Positions 63,001 to 64,000 of a stretch of 64,000 bases of DNA are shown in pieces (positions within the stretch are counted from its first letter, which is position 1; each line of letters begins with the position of its first letter). Source of the DNA: Himantopus leucocephalus. Its lineage: Eukaryota > Chordata > Aves > Charadriiformes > Recurvirostridae. Below the pieces are notes generated by a model. The model was not told the origin of the DNA. It ran no database searches and saw only the letters and a list, made by a program, of their open reading frames with translations. The stretch is from positions 17,957,308-18,021,307 of the forward strand of contig RSEF01000005.1 of assembly GCA_003993805.1 (NCBI GenBank), read 5' to 3'. The translations under genes were made by a program, and so were the position numbers.

Positions 63001-63922
63001 TTTCACTAATCCATTTGTGGCAGCATGGGAAGGAGGCGAGGTGACATGTTTGATGCCATTTTCTTCAACAAAACAACTGGAACTCTGGACGTGAATCGAG
63101 TTCCACTGCCACTTGCAATCTCTTATGACCTCCTTTCCTTGAAGGCCAGAGTTTTTAACACATCCACCATCTGCTCCGTACTTGTTATATCCATGCAGAA
63201 TACTTGGTTGTTTTAGAATGACTTTGCAAACTAAAATAAAGAACCCAGAAATGGTCTAATGCATCCTATATAGACGTGCTGCCACTACCAAAGGATACAC
63301 TGAAGCATCTTTATGAATGAAAAAGCAGACATATTTTTCTTACTTATTCATGGGTCACTCCATGACCTCCAACCATGAGACTTTTTCACTTTTGTAGTGT
63401 GCTAGTACTTTTCTGATGTTCGCAAGCCCCAAACTGTGTAGCAGTAACAGCCTGGTGCAAAAAAATGAGGCAATCTTGACAGCTTTTTGGCTGGTCTTTC
63501 AGTGCAAAGAAAATCAGGAACAATTTGAGTGTGCATGACTCCATTCATTGTAGCTGTATGTATTATTATAACCAGTAAGAGCTCCTTTTCAGGTTTTTGT
63601 TGTTCCATGTCTTTTGTCAGTGGTGGGATTCAGTTTGTACCATGGAGAACATGCTGATTGTATCTTATGCTGCTTTGGTGCCCTTATCATTCTCTCCCAG
63701 TGGCAGATGTGATAAGGCGTCTCTATTTGCATCTTGGCTGGTGCATTAGAGCTCGGCGTCACAGCATGGAGCACCCAGGCATACTACTCTTCGTAGTCAG
63801 GCTGTTGCCTTCCTGGTGCTCCTTACTATGGAAAGCTGAAACTAGAGGTATATACAATCCCAGTGTTTCTGATAGCCAAAGTGGGAAGTGTCTTTAACAC
63901 TCCAGGCTAAACTCTTGCGTCC
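60063..63922 (+). other. Presumed intron continued, no exon recognised
   Basis: AT-rich noncoding DNA with no convincing exon, repeat family or RNA gene. The frames at 61743-62114, 62135-62446 and 63025-63216 lack domain features, splice context and codon regularity. Confidence 0.5.
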
Positions 63923-64000
63923 TGTCGTGGTTTAGGCCAAACCGGCCACGAGGCAAACGACAGATGTTCCCCCCTACCCCTCTTCAAAGAGAGAGGCAGA
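63923..64000 (+). mobile_element. Probable start of an avian ERVL-type LTR (cut by the window end)
   Basis: From 63923 the sequence begins TGTCGTGGTTTAGGCCAAAC. TG at the edge and a TGTCGTGGTTTA opening are typical of avian ERVL-class LTRs, whose following bases are GC-rich with C runs, as here. Local composition changes abruptly at this point. The target-site duplication, the CA end and any internal region lie outside the window, so it is not possible to tell a solo LTR from a provirus, or a 5' from a 3' LTR. Confidence 0.62.

Noticed and set aside
63025..63216. 63-codon forward frame starting MGRRRGDMFD
   Set aside because: It starts well but has no splice sites in suitable places, no domain, and no relation to the expected tetraspanin exons.
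1..64000. CRISPR arrays, operons, tRNA or rRNA genes, novel prokaryotic-type systems
   Set aside because: No regularly spaced repeats, no operon-like gene runs and no cloverleaf-like sequence were noticed. The window is vertebrate nuclear DNA.

Overview
This is vertebrate, almost certainly avian, nuclear DNA. It is AT-rich, CpG-poor and nearly gene-free. It is studded with CR1 LINE fragments, several of which end in the bird-typical octamer tail (ATTCTATG or ATTCTGTG), and the right edge holds what looks like the first bases of an avian ERVL-type LTR. Assembly gaps (100 N at 30455-30554, single or double N in poly-T runs) indicate a draft genome scaffold. No bacterial-type genes, CRISPR arrays or RNA genes were recognised.

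Layout. 1-900 holds a reverse-strand CR1 fragment covering the end of ORF1 (esterase-like) and the start of ORF2 (endonuclease). 900-51800 is a roughly 51 kb stretch without a convincing exon. It contains CR1 3' ends at 6.6, 11.5-12.1, 27.3-28.0, 30.4-30.65, 44.9-45.4 and 46.5-47.5 kb, an older CR1/L3-like scrap at 12.4 kb, and several MIR-like SINE remnants. 51.8-52.15 kb is a TATA-less CpG island with GC boxes and an inverted CCAAT box. 52.1-53.02 kb is the 5' end of a tetraspanin gene on the + strand, most like TSPAN4: splice signals, then a 21-codon first coding exon ending at a strong donor. The rest (53.02-64 kb) is read as its first coding intron, with one more CR1 (59.8 kb) and the LTR edge.

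The only gene supported is the tetraspanin. Its later exons were not found, so the first coding intron would exceed about 10.9 kb. The most interesting point is an upstream start codon in a near-perfect Kozak context (52688). It is in frame with the tetraspanin ATG and would add a 90-residue Ser/Tyr-rich cytoplasmic N-terminus if the splice acceptor at 52940 is not used. Nearly all other long open frames are chance frames in noncoding DNA or CR1 remnants.
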